From Adineta steineri (Eukaryota > Rotifera > Eurotatoria > Adinetida > Adinetidae), in the NCBI GenBank assembly GCA_905250115.1, contig CAJNOI010000147.1, positions 45,248 to 109,247 of the forward strand: a DNA stretch of 64,000 nt, given 5' to 3'. The notes beneath the pieces were generated by a model. It saw nothing but the letters and a program-made list of their open reading frames with translations. It searched no databases and had not been told where the DNA came from. Below are positions 24,483 through 35,172 of this stretch, piece by piece. Within the stretch, counting starts at the first letter, position 1, and each line of letters begins with the position of its first letter. Made by a program: the position numbers and the translations under genes.

Positions 24483-26038
24483 TTTGTTCGTGTGTCTCAC
24501 CGATTTCTACATATATATGTATCCATTGATATATTGACATAAAGAATGATGTGCGTCCGCCTATTTTGATTTGACGAGCATTGTTCTATATTTTCTTATT
24601 TTGTTATATATGTCAGTCCAACGTAAGCCAGAGAAAGAAAAAAACTCAATAGTGTTATTATTTATTTAATAGATACTCTCAGACGATATTATATTCATAT
24701 TGACTAGTCGAGCAATTCAATGGTAATTAAAAGGAATACATAGAACTCAATCATTTTCGATAAAAAAACATTATTTTTTATATTTACTTAACAAACTAAC
24801 GTTTTTATATTTCAAAGAATGATAGAACAATATTGCAAATTTTAATAACTAGTAAAAAATGATGTATCTAGTTTTATATTTTCAATTGCTTTATATGAAT
24901 TTTATATATGACCACCCTTATCTTTTGTTCAATTCACCAAATTATACATCGTCTAAGTATTTACAAGATATGTGACAAAATATCAATATTTATTTTAATA
25001 TAGAATAATGATTAAGCATGCATAAAATCGAACTCTAATTCAGTTCACATAAACTGGAACTGAGACAGTCCCTTTATCGATTAACTGAAAAAGACTGTAT
25101 TCCCGAGTAAATGCAAATCTGATTCAAATTCATTAAATCCGAGTATTTGGATTCGATAGAGACCTAATATAAATGTAGTTAGATTTATTTGACAATATTT
25201 TTTTATTTTTCTTTGTTTCTCATATAATAATAACAAATTAAAACACATCGAAAATAAGACTTATCAATGCTGTATAGTGATGGTTAGGACAGAGTTTTGA
25301 TGTTGAGTGATCTGGGTATAGAAGAATTCTTTTTATGAGGTAGTTTATACTAGACTTCATTTAAAATGATGAGTGTAGCAAGTTAGTCGACGTTTTAATC
25401 TGAAAATATGATAAAAATAATTGAAAATGAAGCTACATAAATAAATATTGCCAGAAAAGGAATATTATCGATATTAAAAAGAGAAACACATTTTAGATGT
25501 TCTGATAAGCGTCACAGCAAATGTTGAATTATGCAGAAACTTTTTTATGATCATATACGTCCTGAATTATTGTTCTAAGGAACATTATTCGTCATAATAA
25601 TGATTGCTGATTAATATTCATCAAACATTAAAAAAACTGAGTATTGTTTTGTAATTTTTATCGTTTGAAATGAGATTTAATTTGAGCCACTTTATACGAA
25701 GAATGTTTTTATGTTCGTATGGTATAATATTTTAGAAATTTCTTAAATTCGACATCAAAAGGTTACAATAATCCTTACTATATAATACTAATAAATCCTA
25801 TTTTTAATACGATTTAACTTTAATATAAAACTTGTTATTAATGTTATTTGAAATGCCAACATAGTTTCCCTCAAAAATATTATTTCTAATTTAATAAATA
25901 ATAAAATATATCGATAGTATCCTTTTAGCTAAGATTTTTGATCAAATAAGTAATAAATAAAAGGAATATTTTCATTTTAAAATTTTTTTTAGTAACACAA
26001 AAAAATTTATGTAATGTTTGAACCTAGACATGTTTTAT
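24483..26038. other. Intergenic, AT-rich
   Basis: About 1.5 kb with no convincing gene. It holds the presumptive promoter of the F-box gene at its left edge. Confidence 0.6.
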
Positions 26039-26042
26039 CATC

Positions 26043-26524
26043 CTAAGGTGCCGTATTATCATCACAAGCGTCTTCAGTAAAATTATTCAATGTGTTATTA
26101 TTATAACCAGTAGTTTGACTAAGATTATTTAATGAATCAGGGTGTGGGTGGGTGTGGGTGGGTGTGGGTGTGGGTGGGTGTAGGTGTGGGTGTGGGTGGG
26201 TGTAGGTGTGGGTGTGGGTATAGGTTAAGAGAAGATAGATATACCCACCCACACCCTCAAGATGTTCATTGACAAGTCGCATTGTTTGATTAGTAGCTTG
26301 TTGTGTATTGTTCACTTCCATAGCTAGTTTGAGTTCACCTTCTGAAAATTGTAAGATTGGATGACTAATGTTAACTGGCTCAATAAAATGTTTTTTGTGC
26401 CAGTTGTTGTAAATCTTCTTATATGGACTTGGACAGGATATAAATTTTCATCAATATTATAACTGCAGTCATTAGTAATTTTTATAACGAAATAAGATGA
26501 TTGTGGATTTGCTGATGACGCCAT
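26043..26524 (-). pseudogene. Frameshifted gene fragment interrupted by telomere-like hairpin (copy A)
   Basis: ATG at 26524 opens a 66-codon frame. Its middle (Y-P-V-Q-V-H-I-R-R-F-T-T-T-G) is repeated in diverged form about 400 bp away (Y-P-V-K-T-H-I-R-W-Y-T-S-T-G). After this motif the conserved continuation F-I-E-P-V-N-I lies in another frame. One more A in the A6 tract (T6 on the plus strand, 26391-26396) would restore continuity. The shifted frame runs on (S-E-G-E-L-K-L-A-M-E-V-N-N-T-Q-Q-A-T) into the hairpin at 26139-26263 and out the other side to a stop at 26043. Family unknown. Either the gene is broken or the homopolymer length is wrong in the assembly. Confidence 0.45.
26139..26263. 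repeat. Long telomere-like hairpin, copy 4, with CCTCAAGAT end
   Basis: About 80 bp of GGGTGT-type repeats on the left (variants GGGTGGGTGT and GGGTGTAGGTGT), a short AT-rich spacer, then ACCCACCCACACCCTCAAGAT. The left G-rich array is much longer than the right arm, as if it had expanded by slippage or had not been trimmed. It lies inside the reading frame of the fragment described for 26043-26524. Confidence 0.85.
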
Positions 26525-26616
26525 TTGTGTTAAAAGAAAATAATAATGATTATTCTAGAATGTAGGAAAGTTATATATATACGTTAAACTAGTCTTTTTT
26601 TCGTTCTGTGCATGTG

Positions 26617-26897
26617 TTAAGTGCTGACGATACTTTTACCTTTATTGGTTAGCAAAATTGAGCTTTTGCATACTAATTGAACATTATTAGCATCGCTTAA
26701 TAGCAAATGTGATCGATAGGACTTATGTGGAAAAAACTGTTTTGCCACTGGTAATTGGATAACAATTCTACCAAATATTTCAAAATTAATGTTAATATTA
26801 ACTGGCTCAATAAAATCCCTTTTTTTTACCAGTTGATGTGTACCATCTTATATGTGTTTTGACTGGATATATATTTTGTTGAACATTGTAATTACCA
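26617..26897 (-). pseudogene. Diverged partner fragment (copy B)
   Basis: Minus-strand segment paralogous to copy A over about 95 bp. Frame 1 reads N-I-Y-P-V-K-T-H-I-R-W-Y-T-S-T-G-K-K and hits a stop after the homopolymer. The next frame reads D-F-I-E-P-V-N-I and stays open for about 65 more codons to TAA at 26617-26619. Removing one A from the A8 tract (T8 at 26820-26827) would join them. Its upstream end touches the ATCTTGAGGGTG terminus of another hairpin and then the assembly gap. Confidence 0.4.
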
Positions 26898-26908
26898 TCT
26901 TGAGGGTG
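26895..26908. repeat. Truncated telomere-like element, copy 5, at gap edge
   Basis: The sequence CATCTTGAGGGTG is the standard left terminus of these hairpins and runs straight into N. The rest of the palindrome probably lies in the gap. Confidence 0.7.
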
Positions 26909-27008
26909 NNNNNNNNNNNNNNNNNNNNNNNNNNNNNNNNNNNNNNNNNNNNNNNNNNNNNNNNNNNNNNNNNNNNNNNNNNNNNNNNNNNNNNNNNNNN
27001 NNNNNNNN
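26909..27008. other. Assembly gap (100 N)
   Basis: 100 N, placeholder size. It begins inside a telomere-like G-rich element, a structure expected to block polymerase and assembly. Confidence 0.95.
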
Positions 27009-27132
27009 AACTTTTAATTGATTTATACTAGTTCTCAAAGTTTCGTCCACATCGTTTAGAACATTCAACAATAAAAAAACAAATTGAAAATACATTTAAG
27101 TTAATTATAAATTTTGTTATATAATCAAATTA

Positions 27133-28582
27133 TTATGAACATACATAATTATGACATGGAAATCTTTCTTTAAAAAGTTGAAAATGAACAGTTAACATAT
27201 AATTAAGAATAGCACCAAGAACTGTTCCACATTATACCATAAAACAACTCCAAAAGAGTCCTTTTTCTCCAGATACTTCATGAAAATGAATATTTAATAA
27301 AATATACACAATATGATTTAGACCATTTGCAGCAACATATATTAAAGCACTTATTGAACCACCTAATAAAATATTATTTATGAAAGGAGGACATGGAGAC
27401 ATTTTTGCAATAATAAATATATAAATTAAAAAAAGTGTAGCAATTATATTAAATATATGAACTAAATTTGGATAACGTTTTATTGTTATATTGGAATAAA
27501 TTGCACAAAATATTTGAACTAACAAATATGATATTTCAATGGAAACAATTGTTTTTTGATAAATATCATGTGAATAAGATGCAAGTGCATAAGCTAAACA
27601 AATAAATAAATAAATTTATATTTAAATAAATTTATTTTCAATTACTTTGTAAACCAGGAAGAAAACCTAGAAAGAAATATTTATTTATTTATTTAATATA
27701 ATTATGAAAAATAAAAAAAAAAGATTTACCAAAAGTAATAAAACAAGACCAAAACATAGCTAAAAGATATAATTCATTATTTGACTTTCTTGTTCTTCTT
27801 CAATTTCATTCTTATTATTATTAATTAATTTTATCGATTCATCATTTTCATTCGATTTATCTTGTCCAATTTTCGTTATCGATAATATAAGAAAAGAAAT
27901 AAGTGAACAAAAGAGAATAAATGATAAAAGAAAAAAATAAGTTTCAACAGAAAATCCTAATGAAGAAGTTTTTTCAATGAATATTGTTTGATTTGCAGAA
28001 GTAATAATTGGTATACATTGGGTTTTTTCGGAATCTTGAACAAAACCAAGTATAGCTAATGTTCCACTTGATATTCCATCACCTAAAAAATAAGCTCGCA
28101 TCATAATTGTTTTATATCGATCAAGATATGGAAGAAATAATAAACTTCCACTATATTCACAAACATAAATAATAAATGAAAAGAATAAAAAATAGATTGA
28201 ATGAGATTTATTATTAATTATTATTGTTTTATGCCAAATTAATCCAAGAATAACAAATGTTATTATAGATATTAATAAAATTATTATTATTGTCATTGTT
28301 TCATAAGATTTTGATTTGGTTAAATGACGTAATAAAAATATAATGATTAGTGATATTGCTGCTCCTTGACTTACTAAATTAAAAATAGCTGGTAATGACC
28401 ATCCTTCTGGTAATTGATTAATTAGAGCTGGTAATTCAATGGGAATACCATAAAACAAAATATTTTGACATAACGAAAATATTAATATTAATAGAAATAC
28501 AATTATTGTTGAATTATCCTAGGAAATTATCAAAATAACATTTTTTATTTAGAAAAATATTTACTGTATTTTTCCATAACAT
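27133..28582 (-). pseudogene. SLC52 riboflavin transporter pseudogene (frameshift plus nonsense)
   Basis: Four exons reconstructed: 28582-28565, 28518-27730, 27666-27646 and 27593-27133. The product matches SLC52/RFVT proteins: G-I-P-I-E-L-P-A-L in TM1, then L-P-E-G-W-S-L-P, a long acidic loop, G-F-L-P-G-L-Q, and S-P-C-P-P in a late helix. Family members are plasma-membrane riboflavin importers of 10-11 TM helices. Two lesions are visible. After the loop ...Q-E-S-Q the frame shifts; one lost A near 27780 would restore N-N-E-L-Y-L-L-A-M-F-W. Near the end, F-M-V is followed by TAA (27232-27234) where the family has a residue, after which the frame continues C-G-T-V-L-G-A-I-L-N-Y for about 33 codons to a second stop at 27133-27135. 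A 26-nt GT-AG 'intron' could also bridge the first lesion but would remove conserved residues. Confidence 0.78.
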
Positions 28583-31500
28583 TGTTCTTCAATAAATATG
28601 AATATTAATATAAAAATAGATCTAAAATTTTTATCATATTTTAATCAAAAATTATCATCAGATAAATGTCTATATTAAAAATTCATTTATTTTACGTATT
28701 TCGAAGGTGAAAATTATTCATCGAAGAAAATATATTCTATATTTTTCATCGACAAAACATGAAGAAATGATTAATTATAAATTGATGACTGTTATGTTTC
28801 TCAATATTTATATACTTATGAGAAGTTTAATAACAATATATTTTTACTGTTAGAATGATATTGTATAAACAACATAATAGAATTTATTTCTACTAGAAAT
28901 GACAATATTATACTTTATTAATGAAATCAGTGTTTTCGATGTTAAAATATAATAAACATTTTTAGTAGAATCAAGAAGCTTTTCAAACGCTTCTTTATTC
29001 TACTCGGGAATGTACAAAGAGTGATGCGCGTGGGCTTTTAGATTTGATGTTGAAGATAGTATAAATATGATCTATGTTCACTGTACGACCTTACGCATTT
29101 GTGATTTCATTAAAAAACAAAGGATGAAAAAGCGATACGTACTAGTTCAGATAAACTTTAAAGACTGAGTTTTTTTTATATATTTTACAATACTTTTATC
29201 TGTTATATTTGGTCAAAAATCAATGACTTACTAATGTTAAAATATGACCTTAGATTAATAAACTTTGTATATAAAAACATACGAGGTTCAGTAAAATCTA
29301 ACAAATATTTATTGTATACTTTGATTTGTATAAAAAATCGTAAGAATGTAACAAAAACATGCCTATCCACTAAATAATGCAATTAGTTAATGTCACGTCT
29401 TAACAAAAAAATGATATAAATCTATGTATTGCTAATTAAGAGAAAAATAATATGTATACTTATTATTTATGTTTTTTCACACATCAGATATATACATATT
29501 AGATGGACAATAATCATCTATCTAGAAAAAACTAATCAACCGTAAAGTATATTATTTTAATAAAAAAATACGTGTGAATTATGTTTTTATTTTAGAAAAA
29601 AACCAGAATAGAATATTTTAGTAGTATGTCTATCGAAATGTTTTTTCAGAAAAAATGCTTTTTTAGAATAATTTAACAGAAAAACCTTTTAAATATGATC
29701 CTTCGTATAAATATATTTTTTTAATAAAATTCGAGTTTTAGTTACTAGGGAAGATGTTTATAAATAAAAATTCATTTGAATATATCATTGAGTAGAATAT
29801 CATCTCAATCTTTTCACAAAAAATATATTATATAAATTCTCTTTACTTTTGTTGTTGCGAAAGAAAATGAATTGATCATTAGAAATAAATTTCTTTAATC
29901 AAACTAATATCTGTCTTATCATCAATCTGAATATCTATACATTCACCGACCATCTAGATTAATATCAATATTAGCAAGACGATAAATTTAATCCTATATT
30001 ATTGCAAACTGATCTCTATTAAATGAAATTTCAAAACTATATCTGAATTATATAAGAAGTATTTTTGTATTATAAATATATATTAATTGAATCCAACTAT
30101 TAAATAGTAGAAAAATTTCAAAAAACCTTATTTTAACGTTTGTTACATTTGTACTTACTAGAAAATATCTGATTGTTATTTTAATATATAATAATCTAGA
30201 AAAAAGAAATTTGATAGATTTTAAACTAAGTTTTTTCTTTAAAAATCAAAATTTATATTAAAATTAGTGATTGACCAAAGATGCACAATTACTGATAACA
30301 TGAATGATAGCAAAATCAACATTCAGATATCTATTCAATGTCAATGCTAATATTTGATTATATATGTGATATTTTTTTTTATATATCTGATCGATGTATC
30401 CATCTTTTGCTGTCAATCGAACATAATGTAAACAAACACACTATTTAATATAAATGTATAACCTATACCTACGCAATCGTTCATACAAATAAAAGAGTAA
30501 TATTTTACTCATTCCGCCCACTATGTATATATTACTATACTGTATTCTATCTTTTTCTAGAGAAAATTTTCATCTATTAGCCAATACAAAATATTTCATT
30601 GATTACTAACGTGATTCATTTTTCGGAAGATTACTTTCTTCATACTTGACTGACTATATTTTCCATCATCTTTTTATTTCTATCTTAGTAAATAAGTACC
30701 TACCCAGCATACCTATTTATACGGTAATTACAGTATTATATTTACAAAAAAAAGTATGAATTGATAATTGTTAATGTACTCAGTGTTATTTTATTTTTGA
30801 AAAATATTTTTAATGATTTAAAACATATTTTCTACATATATCAAACAGTCGCATTTTGCTCTTTGTTCATAAAATAAGAACGAGATCCTGAATGTTACGC
30901 ACGAAGTAGAAAAATTCATATTTATGATCTGTAAAATCAAAGAAGTTGGAATAGTGATTGAATAACTTTCTTTTAACTGACTCATGTCGTTAAATATGTT
31001 CAGTCTTTATATGAAGACGCACTACTTGCTTTTATGTTATTTTAGATTTTATATGTAATGTGTACTCTTTATAATAGAATTTCATTTATTATTTGTCATA
31101 AAAGACAAAACGCTGAATCTTGAGGTGGATATTGGCCCTATTACCCACACCCATCCTCAAGATTCGTTTGCATTATTCTCTTACTATGCATGTCTCTCTT
31201 GCGTACTTGATATTTTCAAGGATAATTAATAAACAAAGTGTTAACTTAGGCATAATGTTTTTAACCAGCGACATGTGATCAATTGATTACTTGTAATCAT
31301 AAACAAGATCATGAGATTGTGTAATTAAATCAAGATTAGATTTCAGTTTGAAATAAACATCGCTCAAATCCTTTCAAGTTATGGAGACAAACCAAAGAAG
31401 AATTTTATTATACGTTCATCGAAATTCGATTCACTTGGCTCTAGACTGTCGCAGTCTGCATGCAAATATGACTATATTTAGATATGAATGAGAGTTGATG

Positions 31501-32431
31501 AATGTTAGTTTTCACTTTCAACAGGAAATCAAGTATTTTCTAAAAGTTTCATATTTGTCAATGATGATGACCGACATACCATATAAAAACAGGTGAACAT
31601 TTTTTTTCAAAGCATTATAATACTCTGTATATACGAACGTTCGTTTTTTTTGTTATTAATATTACTTTCATCTTCCTCCATCTTAAAAGAAGAAATACTT
31701 CAAATATCTAAGTTCGCATTATTTTAATACAAATAAATTAAATATTATATGTATTGAATAAAAATTATATTATCGAAAATATGCGATAATTTACGTAGTC
31801 TTTTGTACCAAAAATTAAAATGGTCAAATGTGTCATGTTACCGACAAAAATAATACATGTAAATAGATCAATTCTCGTTTCTAAACCCTATCCTTTTCAG
31901 TAATGATTATTAAAGTTGAAAATATCATGACTGACATATATTTCTTTTAATATCGAAAGAAAAATAATCTATGATTCTGAATTATTTTATTAAGATTATA
32001 TTTAAAATTTTTCATATTCATATAAATTTCTTTTATAAAATAGATCATATGAAGAAATATTTAATTGATTATTGTATGTTGATTGTGGCGCTTGATGTTA
32101 TAGAAAAAAAGAGAAATGTATTTTGGTGATTGCATTACGATTGATCAATAACATTGAATAGAGGAAGACAGTAAAATTATATTACATGTTTTTCTACGAT
32201 ACCCATCGCGCACATGATAAAACCATAAGCAAAAAGAGAAGAAAAAAAAACATTTATTTTCTTGTGCTGTTTTGAGAGAGAGTCGAAATAGTGCTCTTAT
32301 TAATATTATTTTTCAGAACGCAAAAGAAAAAAAAAGCTATAATTAGTGATATTATTCATACGATTAATTTCTATATATGTCAAGTAATATTATTTTAGAT
32401 CAAAAATAAAAGTTATAGGTCAAATATTGTG
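28583..32431. other. Large intergenic region, AT-rich
   Basis: About 3.8 kb without a supportable gene, holding one compact hairpin at 31115-31165. A TTTTAG acceptor-like site lies near 32394-32399, about 33 nt before the LRAT-like ATG. Confidence 0.6.
31115..31165. repeat. Minimal telomere-like hairpin, copy 6, with perfect 11-bp ends
   Basis: Ends GAATCTTGAGG / CCTCAAGATTC are perfectly inverted over 11 bp. Between them lie a short GGTGGAT on the left and ACCCACACCC on the right with about 20 nt of loop. At 51 bp it is the smallest copy and best defines the terminus. Confidence 0.85.
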
Positions 32432-33613
32432 ATGAGTGATTATATTCCACGTCGTGGTGATCATTTATATGTTTGGAGAAAAATTCGAATGTATCAACAT
32501 CATGGAATAGTTGTTACTAAAGAAGATATTTTAAATAATATAATATCCGAATTAATTCCTGAGAAACTTGAATTATTAATGATAGTTGAACAAAATATTC
32601 ATGGATTAGATATTGTTACATTAAAACAATTTCGAACAGAACATCCATTCAGTTATACACATGATATTTGTTGTGCACAATATAGAGCAGATCCAATGGA
32701 ATATTATTTAAATCGAAGTGGTACATGTTATTTAACAAAACGTCTACCTGAAGATAAAATTGTTGAAAATGCAATGCGAATTTATAATGATAAACATCAA
32801 AGAGATGTATGGAAAACTTATAGTCTTGTTCTTAAAAATTGTGAACAATTTGCATTTATTTGTTCAACAAGTGTTGAATATGTTTTAGGAGAACAAGTTC
32901 TTATGGGTTGTAATGTTATTAAATGTGTTTTCATTAATGGAATGTATAATGCGGCCAAATATATTTTTCAAATAATACGACGTAAAATTATTTTATTTAC
33001 TTATTTAAGAGTAAAAAAATTTTTCTTGTTATTTTAGAATTAGCAGAACAAGTTATGTCAGGAATACCTTTTGAAACGATTATTAAAGGTATTGGATTTT
33101 ATTTTTAATAATATTAAGATTTGTTTAATTGAAAATTAATTTAGGAAATGGATTAGCTGCTTTAACAGCTTTTACTTTGGAAGCATTGATATTAACAATT
33201 CGTTTATTTATTTATTATTATTATGAAGAAGATCGTTCAAAAAATTTAACAAGAAAATATGCGATAAGTCCAGAAGATTATCTTCAAGAAATGGTTCAAG
33301 CTGGATTTGGAAGTTTATCTGCATTTGGAATGTCAATTGCTGGAATTTTTGTTGGTTCAGTATTATTTTCTAGTGCAATGGCACCAATGGTTTGTTCGAT
33401 TTTTTTTGGATTTATTGGATATATTACTGCTAGATGGATAACAGGATTAATTGCAATTAAAATTAGAAAAACATTTTCATCGTACGTATTTTTTTTGATT
33501 GAAATCAATTTGTTTTTTCTAAATAGTTTTTCCTTTAAAGAGATAATAATGATAAACAAATTATGTTCAAAAATTATCCAGGTGATGATGATGATACTGT
33601 CGAATTTGCTTAA
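32432..33613 (+). CDS. LRAT-domain protein with C-terminal membrane segments
   Basis: Four exons: 32432-32981, 33038-33088, 33145-33481 and 33541-33613, 336 residues; intron phases 1, 1, 2 and lengths 56, 56 and 59 nt. The N-terminal half has LRAT/NlpC-P60-type hallmarks: R-R-G-D-H-L-Y-V at 7-14, Y-Q-H-H-G-I-V at 21-27 supplying the catalytic His, and K-N-C-E-Q-F-A at 135-141 supplying the nucleophilic Cys137. LRAT-family enzymes are thiol acyltransferases or phospholipases that use phosphatidylcholine as acyl donor. The C-terminal half has three likely membrane helices. The last exon encodes an acidic tail ending G-D-D-D-D-T-V-E-F-A. The start is the ATG at 32432. Alternative short introns give worse proteins. 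Substrate unknown. Confidence 0.85.
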
Positions 33614-33678
33614 TTAACTAAATATTTCGAATTGATTTTATTTTTTATATTCTATTATTTTATCGAATGTATTGACTT

Positions 33679-34072
33679 TAGTCGAAAGAAAAAATGTCGA
33701 AAATTTCGGATATGGTTTAAGGTAATATGTTAGTAAAGTCGATGTTGAGAAAGTACTAGAAAGAAGATTGATATGGTTTCCATTAAGCGAAAGTCACAAC
33801 TGTGAAACACCTTTCGCCCTCACCCTCACTTTTCGTCTATACCTCTCATCGAGAAAAATTATTTCGCTCAGTTGCCCTCATACCAGATAAATCATTATTA
33901 GTTCATATATAATTATTTATTATTATTTTGTTATATTTATTTTGTTACTATTATTTGAATAAAATAATTAAAAACATACTTTTATCTATTATTTATTTCT
34001 GACAACAGCTACACTGCTAAGATCTTATTCCTATCGTTTTTAATTTTTTCGACATTTTGGCTTTCGACCAAA
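33679..34072. mobile_element. MITE-like element with about 28-bp terminal inverted repeats
   Basis: The left end (TAGTCGAAAGAAAAAATGTC, continuing GAAAAT) and right end (ATTTTTTCGACATTTTGGCT, continuing TTCGACCA) are imperfect inverted repeats about 390 bp apart. The interior has a slightly GC-richer part and no open frame. Size, ends and lack of coding match a non-autonomous DNA transposon. It sits 65 bp past the LRAT-like stop codon. No target-site duplication is evident. Confidence 0.5.
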
Positions 34073-35172
34073 CTCATGCATACCATTTTATCTATGGATA
34101 TTCTATAGATTTGTTTCTATTTTAAATACATATTTTGTACTATCTTATTATTATTAAAAAAATTTTATTTTAGTCGAATAAATATGAAACAGTAGATTTC
34201 AATCGGCTTTCATATATCTCTGCATTTGTACAGGTATTATGTTAAATGAAAGAAGAATCAGTTTCGGTCTAGAGTATCTGAATAATATATTATTTATTTG
34301 AATAATGGAAAAATTGAAATGAAACATTTCTTGATATTTAACTAATTACCTCTTTTACTGGTAATATTATTCTTATTCTAGTTTTCTTTTTTGAAAAAAT
34401 ATTATTGTGTAGAGAAAAGTATTGAAATAACTTTTATTTTGTATTTATAAAAATCGAGTATATGATAAACCATATTAATAGAGTTTTGTTATAGTGTGAC
34501 ACATCCCATGGAATCTCATTAGAGGAGTTATATTGACTTGTGGAACGAAAAGTCGGTTTCATTCCACTCCATACGGAGTATTGGTATATATGTCTCTTGT
34601 AAAAATATTATTTATAATTAAATCAATTCATTTTTTTTTATTCTTATACTATATAGTTTTTAAATAGCGCATTTAAATTCTATTGCTTTTAGAGAAAGAG
34701 AAATCTAAAGTTAAAATAAATATTTCTTAATTAAACAATTATTATTTTGAAAAGATTAATACTTAAAACATGTTCTATATAAATTTGTATTATTCCAGTG
34801 TTTAATGATCGAAAAAATGCCTGAAGATAGATATTTGAAGAGTGTATCATTCATGTTATTATTCAATACAAATTGCATTGGATTTATATACAAATGAGTA
34901 AATGAGAACAGTATTGCAAAGATACGAAATATTCTGTATATATAGAAGGAGAGATTTGAAAAAAAAGATTAATTTTCAAGTATAAATGTAATTGATTTAT
35001 TCCTGAAATAAGAATAAGTGTAATAGAAATATATTTGTCTATGAACATGTGACATCTATTTATTTTAGAAGAATAAATGAAATATTTAACGAATGAACAA
35101 ATCGTTTTAGTTTAATAAAATATTTATATAGAGAAAGAAAAAAGCAATTCGATAAATTCTTTTAATATAAAA
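34073..35172. other. Intergenic, AT-rich
   Basis: No gene seen. A slightly GC-richer stretch at 34495-34590 has no coding signal. Confidence 0.6.

Noticed and set aside
26892..27095. Open frame running through the second assembly gap
   Set aside because: Half of its residues are translated from N and it has no domain.
27754..27779. 26-nt GT-AG intron bridging the SLC52 frameshift
   Set aside because: Too short for splicing and it would delete residues that align with the family.
33011..33037. 27-nt intron in the LRAT-like gene
   Set aside because: It leads to an immediate stop; the 56-nt intron 32982-33037 keeps the frame and typical size.
33482..33526. 45-nt intron giving a hydrophobic C-terminus for the LRAT-like protein
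   Set aside because: The acceptor at 33539-33540 gives a 59-nt intron and a normal acidic tail; the alternative tail is unlike coding sequence.
33296..33559. Minus-strand ORF within the LRAT-like gene
   Set aside because: Antisense shadow of exon 3.
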